Shown in pieces: positions 31,634 through 39,199 of a stretch of 64,000 nt of DNA. A program made the position numbers and the translations under genes. The notes beneath the pieces were generated by a model. The model did no database searches, was not told the origin of the DNA, and saw only the letters and a program-made list of their open reading frames with translations. Within the stretch, counting starts at the first letter, position 1. Every line of letters starts with the position of its first letter. The DNA is taken from contig NC_012751.1 of assembly GCF_000021705.1 (NCBI RefSeq), positions 1,848,006-1,912,005 of the forward strand, written 5' to 3'. The DNA is from Candidatus Hamiltonella defensa 5AT (Acyrthosiphon pisum) (GTDB lineage: Bacteria; Pseudomonadota; Gammaproteobacteria; Enterobacterales; Enterobacteriaceae).

Positions 31634-31646
31634 TATCAATAATTTA
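31634..31646 (+). promoter_or_regulatory. Predicted IHF site of a prophage attachment arm
   Basis: TATCAATAATTTA fits the IHF consensus WATCAANNNNTTR without mismatch. It lies about 100 bp downstream of the integrase stop, beside the putative Int arm sites. In phage lambda an IHF site sits between the core and the P' arm sites in the same way. AT-rich DNA gives chance matches, so the weight comes from position. Confidence 0.5.
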
Positions 31647-31655
31647 AAAGACAAA

Positions 31656-31687
31656 AAGTCACAATAAATCACAATTCACTCATAATG
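31656..31687. repeat. Direct repeats resembling integrase arm-type sites
   Basis: Three roughly 10-bp repeats in a row: agtcacaata, aatcacaatt, cactcataat. The lambda Int arm site is about AAGTCACTAT, so at least the first is a close match. They lie between the integrase stop (31749) and the IHF-like site, the layout of a P' arm. Confidence 0.5.
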
Positions 31688-31873
31688 GTCTTATTCAGCT
31701 CTGTTTTTTTAGAGACTCAATTGAATCCCCAAAAATTAAAAAAGAAATTCAAATCGTCTCCCATTCACTGCCTCTGCTGTTTCGATATTGGTCTGTCATA
31801 TTCGCCGATTTGTGGCCCAATAATTTCTGAGCAAACTCTTTATCTTTTTCATCACTGTGCAACCTGGCCGATA

Positions 31874-32775
31874 TAGCTAAACGACATAAGAATAGTTACA
31901 TAATATGTTCTGAAAACAAGGTATTGATGTCGCATTGAAGTTCTCTTCTTTTTCTTTTAGCTTGAGCCCATGTGTGCTCAATAGGGTTGAACTCGGGCGA
32001 ATAAGGAGGCAAATATTCAATAGAATGACCGGCGTTGAGAATGGCGTGTTGAATATCTTTTCGCTTGTGGAAAGAAGCGTTATCCATCATCATCACGCAC
32101 GGATGAGGAAGAGCGGGTAGGAGCAGCTGAGTGACCCAGGCATAAAAAACATCGCTGTTAATGGAGCAGTTAAAGAGGCCCACCGCGATGAGAGTGACCC
32201 CTAATAAGGCACCAATGACGTTAGTGCGGCCCTTAGCCTGCCAATCGTGAGTCCCAAAACAGCGTTGACCTCGTGTAGCGTATCCGTAGAGGCGGGGCAT
32301 ATCGTGAGCAAAGCCGCTCTCATCGAGATAAACCAGAGATTTACCCTGCTTTTGATACCCCGCGATTTTTTCCTGGAACCCCTGTCGTGCCTCTTCGTTT
32401 GCCTTGGGATGACGCAGAGTTTTTTTTATAGGTCAGACCCCATCTTTTCAATGCTTGCCAGATGGCTTTGGGGCACACCCCGAAACGGGCCGCCCGTTCC
32501 CGTTGATAGCTATCTGGATACTCTGCCACATCTTTGATAAACGCCTCTTTATCCATCTTGCCTCGACGCGGACCCGAGGGTTTCGGTTCTATTCGCTTGA
32601 GCCAACGCCTGAGAGTATCTGTACCTACGTGAAAACGCTTCGCCGTTGCTCTGATGCTCAGTCCTTCTTTCTCTCGAATACTCAGGACTTTTTGACGAAA
32701 ATCCACTGAATAACTCATAGTGACCTCATGCTAATTAGTTCTTTATATTGTAACTAAAATTAAATCGCTTAGCTA
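31874..32775 (-). mobile_element. IS630-family insertion, complete, flanked by TA duplications
   Basis: 902 bp. Imperfect terminal inverted repeats start tagctaaacga on the left and tagctaagcga on the right (read inwards), with tagttaca shared further in. TA dinucleotides flank it (31872-31873, 32776-32777); removing the IS and one TA restores the integrase reading ...R-S-L-S-A-R..., so insertion occurred at TA with duplication, as expected for IS630/Tc1-type elements. The single transposase gene is on the minus strand. Confidence 0.93.
31896..32718 (-). CDS. IS630-family transposase in two frames joined at an A8 tract
   Basis: The first frame (start 32718, MSYSVDFRQKVLSIREKEGL) carries the helix-turn-helix region and runs through KRWGLTYKK. 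The second, from TLRHPKANEEARQ on, holds the DDE core: VYLDESGF, MMMDNASFH and PYSPEFNPIEHTWAQAK. The switch falls on eight A residues (minus strand of 32420-32427), the second frame being +1 to the first. Joined, they give 273 aa, complete for this small IS. IS630 transposases are often split in this way, so frameshifting or slippage on the A tract is a plausible normal means of expression. Confidence 0.85.
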
Positions 32776-33688
32776 TAAGCTTCTGATTTCATGAAATGAA
32801 GGCGGTGTTTTTCCTTCCCATTTTAAATCTGATTTTTTTCTTAATTCTTTAAATCCGACCGATAAGCGAGCATATTCAGGGTTATTTTTCCCCTCTTTAA
32901 TTAAAACATATTTTTCTCCTCCTATCTTTTTTCGACATTCGTTGAGAATGCCTTCAAACGTCTCTTGAATCGCTCCCAAACTTAACGTTAATGGTATCGC
33001 TAATTTCATGCCCGTTTTTTCTTGTTTCAGCCACCACTTCCCATCATGAATGTCTTGCCACTGCATTTGTTGGATATCTCCGAGTCTTTGTCCTGTCAGT
33101 AACGCTAAAGTCATGCCTAATTTGATACAAGTTGAGCGGGGATGGCTGCACTGCCTTATCAACAAAAATTCCTCTAAAGATAAACGCGTTCGCTGTACCT
33201 GTACCCGAGGCGCCTTTGTCGCCACCACGGGATTGGTTTCTAAATGTCCTTCTGCGATTGCTTCATTGAAAAGGTCAATCAATATTCCCCGTATTAATTT
33301 TGCCGTGGCGGTTTTTCCCTGCTCAGGGTAACTGTTCAAAAATTCTGCCATCTCTTTCGTGGTGACTTTTTTAATCTCTTTGTCACCAAAAGTATTGTTG
33401 ATGGCTTTTAATCTTAAACGGTAATCTCTCAGTGTGTTGGGACGAAGCCCGCGTTGCTGTCATTTTTTTGTAAATTGTTCCATCCATTCTGTCATTGAGA
33501 GCGTCTTCACTTCGTTGATTCTGTCGTTCAGGCTCACAGGGGCGTCAAAAATCTGCCGATTGGCCGAGATGGCTTCATTGATGGCCATTCGCTTTTCCTT
33601 TCCTAATCCATATTCTTTCCCCGTCCTTGGGTCTCGGTAGCAGTAGTAGCCGTTGTTGCGAACGTACAGATGAGGAGGCAAGTCCCGA

Positions 33689-33916
33689 TTAGCCGTTTTT
33701 CTTTTGCGGGCCATGTATTTTTTCCATGAGGGTTTGTCCAGTGTGATATTTGACGCTGAGGGGGTTGATTTTGATGGCATTGGCCTGAACGAGGTATTCC
33801 CTGCCATCGAGACGAGGAGCGGGGTAGATGATGCCCGCGCGGACCCATCGACGGACTTGTTCGATGCAACGGGGGCGAGGCTGTTTTTGATTCCACTCTT
33901 TAAGCGTGATTTCCAT
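33689..33916 (-). CDS. xis: Lambdoid excisionase
   Basis: 75 aa, MEITLKEWNQKQPRPRCIEQ, followed by VRRWVRAGIIYPAPRLDGREYL, close to lambda Xis (YLTLQEWNARQRRPRSLETVRRWV...). Xis bends attachment DNA and directs Int towards excision. Its 3' end overlaps the integrase start by 26 nt, the same coupled arrangement as in lambda. The gene is intact although its integrase is dead. A terminator (33942-33968) separates it from the AntA gene upstream. Confidence 0.88.
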   Translation of the reverse strand: MEITLKEWNQKQPRPRCIEQVRRWVRAGIIYPAPRLDGREYLVQANAIKINPLSVKYHTGQTLMEKIHGPQKKNG

Positions 33917-33941
33917 GGGGTGTTTCCTTTAAAATTGAGAT

Positions 33942-33968
33942 AAAAAAACCCCATTCATTCGAATGAGG
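33942..33968 (-). terminator. Rho-independent terminator between the AntA gene and xis
   Basis: On the minus strand CCTCATTC-GAAT-GAATGGGG forms an 8-bp stem with a four-base loop, followed by seven T. It ends the transcript coming from the antirepressor genes, so xis-int would need their own promoter in the 26 bp beyond it or read-through. Confidence 0.85.
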
Positions 33969-34017
33969 CGAGATTGAGGGCGAGAGCAATTCGCCAAAAA
34001 AGAACAAAGGTGTTAGG

Positions 34018-34335
34018 TCAGGACAGGATTTCGTTCAACCTGTTTTCAAGAGCGCGCACTTTTTCGGTGCATGTCAGCATCGTCATCTCTTTCGCTTTCT
34101 CCAGGGTGAGGACATAGTCTTTGAACGGGCGTCCGGCATGAGGTCCAGAATGGGTAAAAACGAGATAGTCTGTATTGTCGACCCATTCGTAGCGGTTGAT
34201 GTGATTTTTCATCCAGGTTGAAAACGAGAGCCGCACTTCCAAAAAGTGATAAAGGTCACGGGCATTGACCGTTTGAACGGTTTTCCCATTGATGAGGTGC
34301 GCTTTGATGGCAATCAGGGGATGTGTTTGAGACAT
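34018..34335 (-). CDS. Phage antirepressor, AntA domain
   Basis: 105 aa from ATG 34335 (MSQTHPLIAIKAHLING), which has AAGGA 8 nt upstream; a start at 34356 is possible but lacks a site. The sequence TVNARDLYHFLEVRLSFSTWMKNHI followed by YEWVDNTDYLVF is the AntA/AntB antirepressor N-domain (pfam08346-type). The C-terminal part is short and ends soon after a helical ALENRLNEILS segment, so this is an AntA-only protein. Such proteins are thought to bind prophage repressors and trigger lytic genes. It is in the minus-strand phage gene block between a BRO gene and xis. Confidence 0.82.
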   Translation of the reverse strand: MSQTHPLIAIKAHLINGKTVQTVNARDLYHFLEVRLSFSTWMKNHINRYEWVDNTDYLVFTHSGPHAGRPFKDYVLTLEKAKEMTMLTCTEKVRALENRLNEILS

Positions 34336-34452
34336 AGTCCAGTCCTTATCAGTCAATAGGCAAGGCCTACGGCCGATGAATGAGGCCGTATGAAGGGCGA
34401 AAAGAACCCGCCCGATAAAAGGTGAGAGTAAAAAGTCAAAAAAAGGCGATGT

Positions 34453-35223
34453 TTAAGTCGTCTGGCCTCGGTGAAGAAATTGCCTTAATTCACGCTGTTG
34501 CCACTTTTCCAGGGTCGATGACAAGGTGTGTTCGGTTTGATGTGCCGCCGCTTCCAGTAAAGCGTGCATTTCTGAAATGACGTTATCGGCGTCTTCCCGT
34601 TGTCGAATAACACGACGGATGACCTGTTTTTCTGTGTCTGCGACGACGTCTTTGAAGCGATTCGTCAGATGAAAAATCCGAACGCATTCTTCGGCAATAA
34701 GAGGAATGTGACGGGTTTGAAACGGTTTCGGAGAGGGAATCCCGGTGACCTGCCGCAGAGCAAACCAAATGCCGTGACTCCATGAATTTTCAAAACGAAA
34801 TCCGTCACTCATCTCCCAGACTAGGCGAGCCAGGTTATTGAGGTCGTTGCCGTTAAACACTTCTGGGGATTCAGGTTGGTATTTTTCAGGAAGATATTGT
34901 CCTGTTTTACGAATTTGAGGGAGCACTTCATGAGTCACCCATTTTCTAAAACGATGAGGCAGGGTTCCTTTTTTTACAGCATCTCGACAACGAAGTACAA
35001 GAGTGTATAAGCCAGATTCAGAGATGATGTTAACTTGCCCCTGACGGCCTATGTTAAACATAGATCGCTCATCATCATCAAGTCTTTCAACTGCTTGAGT
35101 TACATTTTGAATTTGTAATGCACAACAAATATCTTGAGCAATGAACCAAGTTTCATTATTAATGATCACAACACGAATGACAAAAGATTCAAAACAGAAG
35201 GGCGTGAGTAATTGATTGGTCAT
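34453..35223 (-). CDS. Phage antirepressor, BRO family
   Basis: 256 aa. The N-terminal BRO-N domain (about 10-115) shows FVIRVVIINNETWFIAQDIC, then ALQIQNVTQAVERLDDDERS, ISESGLYTLVLRCR and the end FRKWVTHEVLPQIRKTGQY, the usual pattern. The C-terminal half (about 120-256) is helical and not assigned; it contains the charged segment KQVIRRVIRQREDADNVISE. BRO-N proteins bind DNA and often act as antirepressors. The 5' region carries TAATCACCACC (35249-35259, minus-strand GGTGGTGATTA), also found before the BRO stub at 38829. Confidence 0.85.
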   Translation of the reverse strand: MTNQLLTPFCFESFVIRVVIINNETWFIAQDICCALQIQNVTQAVERLDDDERSMFNIGRQGQVNIISESGLYTLVLRCRDAVKKGTLPHRFRKWVTHEVLPQIRKTGQYLPEKYQPESPEVFNGNDLNNLARLVWEMSDGFRFENSWSHGIWFALRQVTGIPSPKPFQTRHIPLIAEECVRIFHLTNRFKDVVADTEKQVIRRVIRQREDADNVISEMHALLEAAAHQTEHTLSSTLEKWQQRELRQFLHRGQTT

Positions 35224-35500
35224 AAGAACTCCGATGGTTACTTAATATTAATCACCACCTTTGAGGCTAATCTTGGGTGATGAACTGAACAGGGTTAGCC
35301 TTACCGGAGTAACCAACCAGCCAACCTTACGGTTGCCCTATCCAGTCCACCATAGAGATGAAGCATGAATGACGACATAAAAAAACACGCTCGCGGCGTG
35401 TCAATAAAGTCGCGGTCACTTCGGCGGGAGGCTAATCTCGACACCTGAATTGGCAGGTGCGTTATCAATATAGACCAGGAAACTTTCTTTCGTCAACGGA
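35224..35500. other. Phage intergenic region with hairpins
   Basis: Contains the promoter side of the BRO gene at 35223, the terminator at 35379-35401, and a second hairpin cacctgaattggcaggtg at about 35440-35457. aggctaatct occurs twice (about 35264 and 35429). No ORF is supported. Confidence 0.5.
35379..35401 (-). terminator. Rho-independent terminator after the 36292 BRO gene
   Basis: Minus strand ACACGC-CGCGA-GCGTGT, a perfect 6-bp GC-rich stem with a 5-nt loop, then a run of T. It lies about 100 nt downstream of the stop at 35501. Confidence 0.82.
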
Positions 35501-36292
35501 TTAAACCAAAACATGGTTTTTGACCTCTTTTTCAGCCATCAGAATGCGCTTGAATTTCTTCACCGCCTTCTCGTTGTAGCGAAAGGATTCCACTTGTTTG
35601 CTGCTGTGGCGAGATGTGTCGAGATAATATTCTCCGTATTCATCGGTCTTCATGTGATTGTCGTTGGCGATACGGCCAATTTTGTTGGCTGAAACATGAA
35701 ATATCTTCCCGACTTGCGTCGCACTATAGTGCTGTTCTTCAATCACAGGCAGAGGAATGACCTCATGCCCTGCGATAGGGTTAATCAGTCCTGCAATCAC
35801 TGCCTGGCGGGCAATGTCGGAAAGCCCTGTTGCCCACTGAAATGTTTTTTCAGCAATTTCCATTTGAATCTGCATGGCTCTGGCCTTACGGAACTCAGGT
35901 AAGCCACTCCCTGCGTCACGATGGGTTTTATTCATGCTATAGCTCCCCTGCTGTCGCAAGGTAGGCAACACCTCTTCACAGACCCAGTCTTGAACCCGTT
36001 CCGCAGAGGGCAATTTGCTTTTGAGTATCAGGCGGTACAGGTCAGACTCTGGGGCAAGGATAATTCCCTTGGGTTTAAAACCTAAATTCAATTCTAGCGT
36101 CTGGCTAGAATTAAGTTTAATCAATAACTTACAGTTATCCTGTAAAGCTTCATGTGGGTTTTTATATCCCAGCGCCTTGGCCAATTCAACCGCAAAAAAC
36201 ACCGGCTTGCCTTGGTAAAGCATGCCTTGCAGTTGAATATTGGCCTCAGCAGATTGAAAAAGCATCAGGGGTGTTTTAAGGATATGAGACAT
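35501..36292 (-). CDS. Phage antirepressor, BRO family (second)
   Basis: 263 aa from ATG 36292 (MSHILKTPLMLFQSAEANIQ), which has GGAGA 8 nt upstream; an upstream ATG at 36391 has no site and adds unlike residues. BRO-N domain about 10-115: GKPVFFAVELAKALGYKNPH, ILAPESDLYRLILKSKLPSA, and VQDWVCEEVLPTLRQQGSY. Residues 180-250 form a second DNA-binding type region, YSATQVGKIFHVSANKIGRI, resembling a winged-helix/helix-turn-helix. The end is basic. Two such genes next to each other with different C-terminal halves suggest modular exchange among phages. Confidence 0.83.
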   Translation of the reverse strand: MSHILKTPLMLFQSAEANIQLQGMLYQGKPVFFAVELAKALGYKNPHEALQDNCKLLIKLNSSQTLELNLGFKPKGIILAPESDLYRLILKSKLPSAERVQDWVCEEVLPTLRQQGSYSMNKTHRDAGSGLPEFRKARAMQIQMEIAEKTFQWATGLSDIARQAVIAGLINPIAGHEVIPLPVIEEQHYSATQVGKIFHVSANKIGRIANDNHMKTDEYGEYYLDTSRHSSKQVESFRYNEKAVKKFKRILMAEKEVKNHVLV

Positions 36293-36479
36293 CACACATT
36301 CTCCAGAGTGACAGGGTTGAGGTAAAAAAAGGACAAAGGATTGACTCGTCAAATTTTCGAGCAGGGCTGAGATTAAAAAAAGGGAATACATCGGGCATGC
36401 CCGTGATACCGATTATGGCATTGTTAAGAAAGTCATTTTGATTAATCTGGAGCGGTTTTTTATAAAACTTTATAATTAT

Positions 36480-36857
36480 TTAAATTTTTTTAACAGTGCC
36501 ATGATTGAGTGAAGCCCCCCATATTTCAGATTTTGGCCTACCTTCCGTTTCAGCGTAAAATTTTAACTGTGATAAACTCATCACTAAAAAACCACCAATT
36601 CCAACTGATTGTACTTGGCTCCATGTGCTTTTTTCTAATCTCAAATTACCACATAAAATTAAGCACGGTTCATCTGGCAAGAACTGAAACGAACAATTCT
36701 TATATGCAATAGGAAACACGTCTTCTATTCCGTGACATATGCGTTGGTGTAGTCTGGCTGGCTTTTTGATAGCCTCATGTACAAACCGATTACGGAAATT
36801 TTTAACAACGAAAGCTCTCGAAAATGCTTGAATAATTTGGATATCAATGTGAATCAT
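36480..36857 (-). CDS. Hypothetical protein, phage-associated
   Basis: 125 aa, MIHIDIQIIQAFSRAFVVKN. Family not recognised. No signal peptide or membrane helix; the central part (CSFQFLPDEPCLILCGNLRL, near 56-75) looks like beta strands and the protein is basic overall. It sits upstream of the second BRO gene on the same strand with a 187-nt gap. The ORF could be a truncated gene; support is its length in an AT-rich stretch and strand agreement with neighbours. Confidence 0.5.
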   Translation of the reverse strand: MIHIDIQIIQAFSRAFVVKNFRNRFVHEAIKKPARLHQRICHGIEDVFPIAYKNCSFQFLPDEPCLILCGNLRLEKSTWSQVQSVGIGGFLVMSLSQLKFYAETEGRPKSEIWGASLNHGTVKKI

Positions 36858-37099
36858 TGTGAATAACCTGAGTTAAAAAAAATGAGTGTATAGCTTTAAG
36901 ACTGATTGTGTGAGCTTATAGGATGTTTCCTTTGATTTCCGTGCCGAGATAAAAAAACGCCTTGCACTTAACGGCAGAGCTTTTCACAAGGACGGCCGTT
37001 TTGGTTTCTGTCCAACGCACTCAGCCCGCATTGCTTCAAATAAAAACGGGCTTCTTCACAGGAGGTCATTTGGGCGCATGTGCGTTTATCACCCCAGGT

Positions 37100-37615
37100 T
37101 CATGGTGCGGGTTCAGAGAGGAAAGGGGGATGTTTCCTTTGGGTCCACCTCGACTTTCTCCATTCCCAGGGCGGGACGCGTTGTGACTCTGGCAGGGCCC
37201 ACAATCCCTTCTTCTCTTCCCGGGCCTGGGTTTCAAAGGCCAGCAAACGCGGGTCTCGACTGTGTTGTCGATACACCCAGGCATCGCCCTGTTTGACCAT
37301 TTCCGCGTTAATCCACACCTCTCCCAGATACAGCTGAGCCAGGACTCGGCCATACCGGTCTTTTTGGTTTGAACGAGCGGTGAGGGTTTGATCGAAAACC
37401 AAATCAGCGAGCGCTTTTTTGGCTTGGTTTCCATAAGGCTGGCCGATTTCTGGCGTATCTATTTCTGCCAGTCGAATTTTAATCTGCTTTTGTTCAGGGG
37501 TGAGCAGAATGAGCGTATCGCCATCATGAACGCTGACCACGCGTCCCGTGATGTCGTCCGCCCACGAGAAAGCGCTCAGCAAACCCGTGATGAGCAGAAT
37601 CAGGATGTTTTTCAT
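37100..37615 (-). CDS. Secreted thermonuclease (SNase-like)
   Basis: 171 aa from ATG 37615, with AAAGGA 8 nt upstream; the reading frame is open further upstream but similarity starts here. A signal peptide MKNILILLITGLLSAFSWAD ends at Ala-Asp about 19/20. The SNase fold follows: GRVVSVHDGDTLILL near 24, IRLAEIDTPEIGQPYG near 46 with the catalytic Arg, QKDRYGRVLAQLYL near 83 and GLWALPESQRVPPWEWR near 137. Ca-dependent nucleases of this type degrade DNA and RNA in the periplasm or outside. It is in the accessory block next to prophage genes, and plasmids and ICEs often carry such genes. The last about 15 residues (WTQRKHPPFLSEPAP) look unusual and may come from a rearranged 3' end. Confidence 0.9.
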   Translation of the reverse strand: MKNILILLITGLLSAFSWADDITGRVVSVHDGDTLILLTPEQKQIKIRLAEIDTPEIGQPYGNQAKKALADLVFDQTLTARSNQKDRYGRVLAQLYLGEVWINAEMVKQGDAWVYRQHSRDPRLLAFETQAREEKKGLWALPESQRVPPWEWRKSRWTQRKHPPFLSEPAP

Positions 37616-37641
37616 CAGATATGTCCTTTTGGATAAATATA

Positions 37642-37654
37642 TACTACAGTAGTA
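37642..37654. promoter_or_regulatory. Perfect 13-bp palindrome upstream of the nuclease gene
   Basis: TACTAC-A-GTAGTA, centred 33 bp upstream of the nuclease ATG and overlapping the place where its -10 or start region should be. It is not a LexA box (no CTGT-N8-ACAG). Operator function is inferred only from symmetry and position. Confidence 0.4.
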
Positions 37655-38027
37655 GTTCGTATAGAAATTAAAGCGAAAACAACATTGATAATTAGCGCCC
37701 TCAACCGAAAGGGAAAGGATTATTTTCTGTAGAAAAAATTTAGCTTCTGGCTGCTTAAAAAAATAAACACACCACTTTCCCCTATTACATCTTTTCCTTA
37801 ATTGCCACACAACCTTTCTTACTTCTTAACTCATATTAACGCAGTTAAGTAAGCTATCGGGCCAGTTTTTTTATCAATTGAAATGAGCGTTTTTTTGAAG
37901 TTTTATTAAATAATATTGAATATATTATTGATAATAAAAAATTAATTTTTAATTATCGTTTTTGAGTGATTTAGCTATGAAACGCCATTTCAAGGCGAGG
38001 CGACGAAAATATATAAGGTCTAAAAGC
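37655..38027. other. AT-rich spacer, no gene recognised
   Basis: Separates the divergent nuclease and acetyltransferase genes. Strongly AT-rich between 37880 and 37960. No ORF or RNA gene is supported. Confidence 0.4.
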
Positions 38028-38656
38028 ATGTTCAGTATTCAAGCATCAATAAAAAATATTTCGTTAGCAAATGATCAGACAAGCATTACATCATACAGCA
38101 ACAGGCCCCTATTATTGAGGTACCGAAATGTGAAGTGAGAAAGTTAGTAAAAAATTTCAAGTTAAGTATTAAACCGCTTGTAGAAAATTCATTAGAATTT
38201 GGAGAGTTTTTTGCAATAAGAGCGCACGAAGCTCTTACACACGCAGATCGTATAAGCGACAAAATCAAATCATCAACAAATAAAGTCTTTTCTTACCAGC
38301 TAGATAATAAAAGTGTTGGGTTAATAAGTGCTAATATTTTTCCTCAAGTAATCATCATAGAGCGCTTAGTAGGACACCCAGGTGTGCAGAATGCGGGTTA
38401 TTTACTGATTGAGCACGTTTTAAATTGTTCTAAATTACAAAATCCAATAGTTAAACTCATTGCTGCTAATGAAGTAGCTGAATATGCTTATGCACGTATT
38501 GGGTTCAAATTTATGACTAACGAAGTTGGCATGTGCCTAGACTTAAATACACTTGATACACAAAAATTATGGAAAAAAATTGATAACAGATGGGTGTGTA
38601 CTATGGCTGGAAATATTCCTAAATACTTGGCTAGTAAGCCATCCCGCTTAATTTGA
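38028..38656 (+). pseudogene. GNAT-type acetyltransferase, probably frameshifted near its start
   Basis: The main frame (open from 38075, first GTG at 38135, stop 38656) encodes a GNAT-like fold: a strand region VFSYQLDNKSVGLISANIF, the acetyl-CoA site IIIERLVGHPGVQNAGYLLIEH near residue 75, then VKLIAANEVAEYAYARIGFKF near 108. It has no good start. An ATG at 38028 with AAGG about 9 nt upstream opens another frame, MFSIQASIKNISLANDQTSI, that ends TGA at 38138. A one-base indel between 38075 and 38137 would join them into about 209 codons. The substrate is unknown. It lies at the edge of the phage remnant, so cargo or a symbiont effector is possible. Confidence 0.6.
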
Positions 38657-38789
38657 TACTCTCTTTGTTTTGTATGAATTGTTAAGACAGTTAAATCAGA
38701 GGATTTTCTATCTTTATTTTCGTTATCATTTCAGCCGCTTTTCCCTTGATAAACAGAATTTCTGATTCTATTTAGATTCGCATCTTAAC

Positions 38790-38800
38790 GGTGGTGATTA
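38790..38800 (+). promoter_or_regulatory. GGTGGTGATTA motif before the BRO stub
   Basis: Ends 28 nt before the ATG at 38829. The same 11-mer lies 25 nt before the BRO gene at 35223 on the other strand. Shared sequence at a shared distance suggests a common operator or a translation-control element. Confidence 0.45.
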
Positions 38801-38828
38801 TCCTTCACTACAAAGGAAATCATTACGT

Positions 38829-39038
38829 ATGAAAAGCAACCTGATATTCCGTAACACTGTTCTTAAAACTATCTTTCACAACAAACAAATCTGGTTTACG
38901 TCTGCCCAGCTTGCTAAAGCTTTACAGTACTCTAGTTCTAAATCTGTCAGCCCCAAAACCGACGAGCGGTACAACAATAGTACACCATTCAAACATAACC
39001 TATTGATTTTTATCTGTAGTAAATCCCATCTAGCATAG
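38829..39038 (+). pseudogene. BRO antirepressor N-terminal stub
   Basis: 69 codons. MKSNLIFRNTVLKTIFHNKQ, then IWFTSAQLAKALQYSSSKSV, is the front of a BRO-N domain (the usual continuation at this point is a phenylalanine/leucine-rich block). After SKSVS the similarity breaks off and the frame stops at 39038. AAAGGA precedes the ATG. It is probably a truncated relative of the antirepressors at 34453 and 35501, and it marks the right end of recognisable phage DNA. Confidence 0.65.
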
Positions 39039-39199
39039 GCGCAATGCAAAATCGATGGGGGAATATTTAAATCGGGCTGAGTTGCGATTCTTTCTTTTAT
39101 GTGAGATTTTTTTAATCTTTTGATTTTTAAATATTTTATTCTGTATATTGCCTTTTGAGAAAAATCAAAAAGCGTTTGTTAAGTGAAAAAAATGTGACA

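Larger units (their letters stand above)
31749..33714 (-). pseudogene. int: Lambda-type tyrosine integrase, stop codon plus IS630 insertion
   Basis: Start ATG at 33714 (MARKRKTANRDLPPHLYVRN, close to lambda Int). The frame runs to FTKK, meets a TGA at 33460-33462, and continues in the same frame with the N-terminal core domain, TGQRLGDIQQMQW (box I Arg) and FHEIRSL, where an IS630-family element interrupts it. Beyond the IS the gene resumes as SARLHSDEKDKEFAQKLLGHKS and ends QYRNSRGSEWETI at 31749, with the Tyr nucleophile in TDQYRN. Without the IS the gene is 353 codons (lambda 356), so nothing else is missing. A lambdoid prophage that once excised with xis can no longer do so on its own. 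The stop could be read through, but the IS cannot. Confidence 0.92.

Noticed and set aside
31092..31667. ORF of 191 codons taken as a whole RT gene.
   Set aside because: Its first 20 codons are IS3 sequence in the wrong frame and its last 25 are AT-rich non-coding DNA. Only about 31154-31590 matches an RT.
33603..33896. Minus-strand ORF of 97 codons overlapping xis and int.
   Set aside because: It runs in the third frame of two genes with clear lambda homology. Its residues are low-information (Pro/Arg/Ser-rich).
37066..37434. Minus-strand ORF of 122 codons within the nuclease gene.
   Set aside because: It is the shifted frame of the SNase coding sequence; the nuclease frame carries the signal peptide and motifs.
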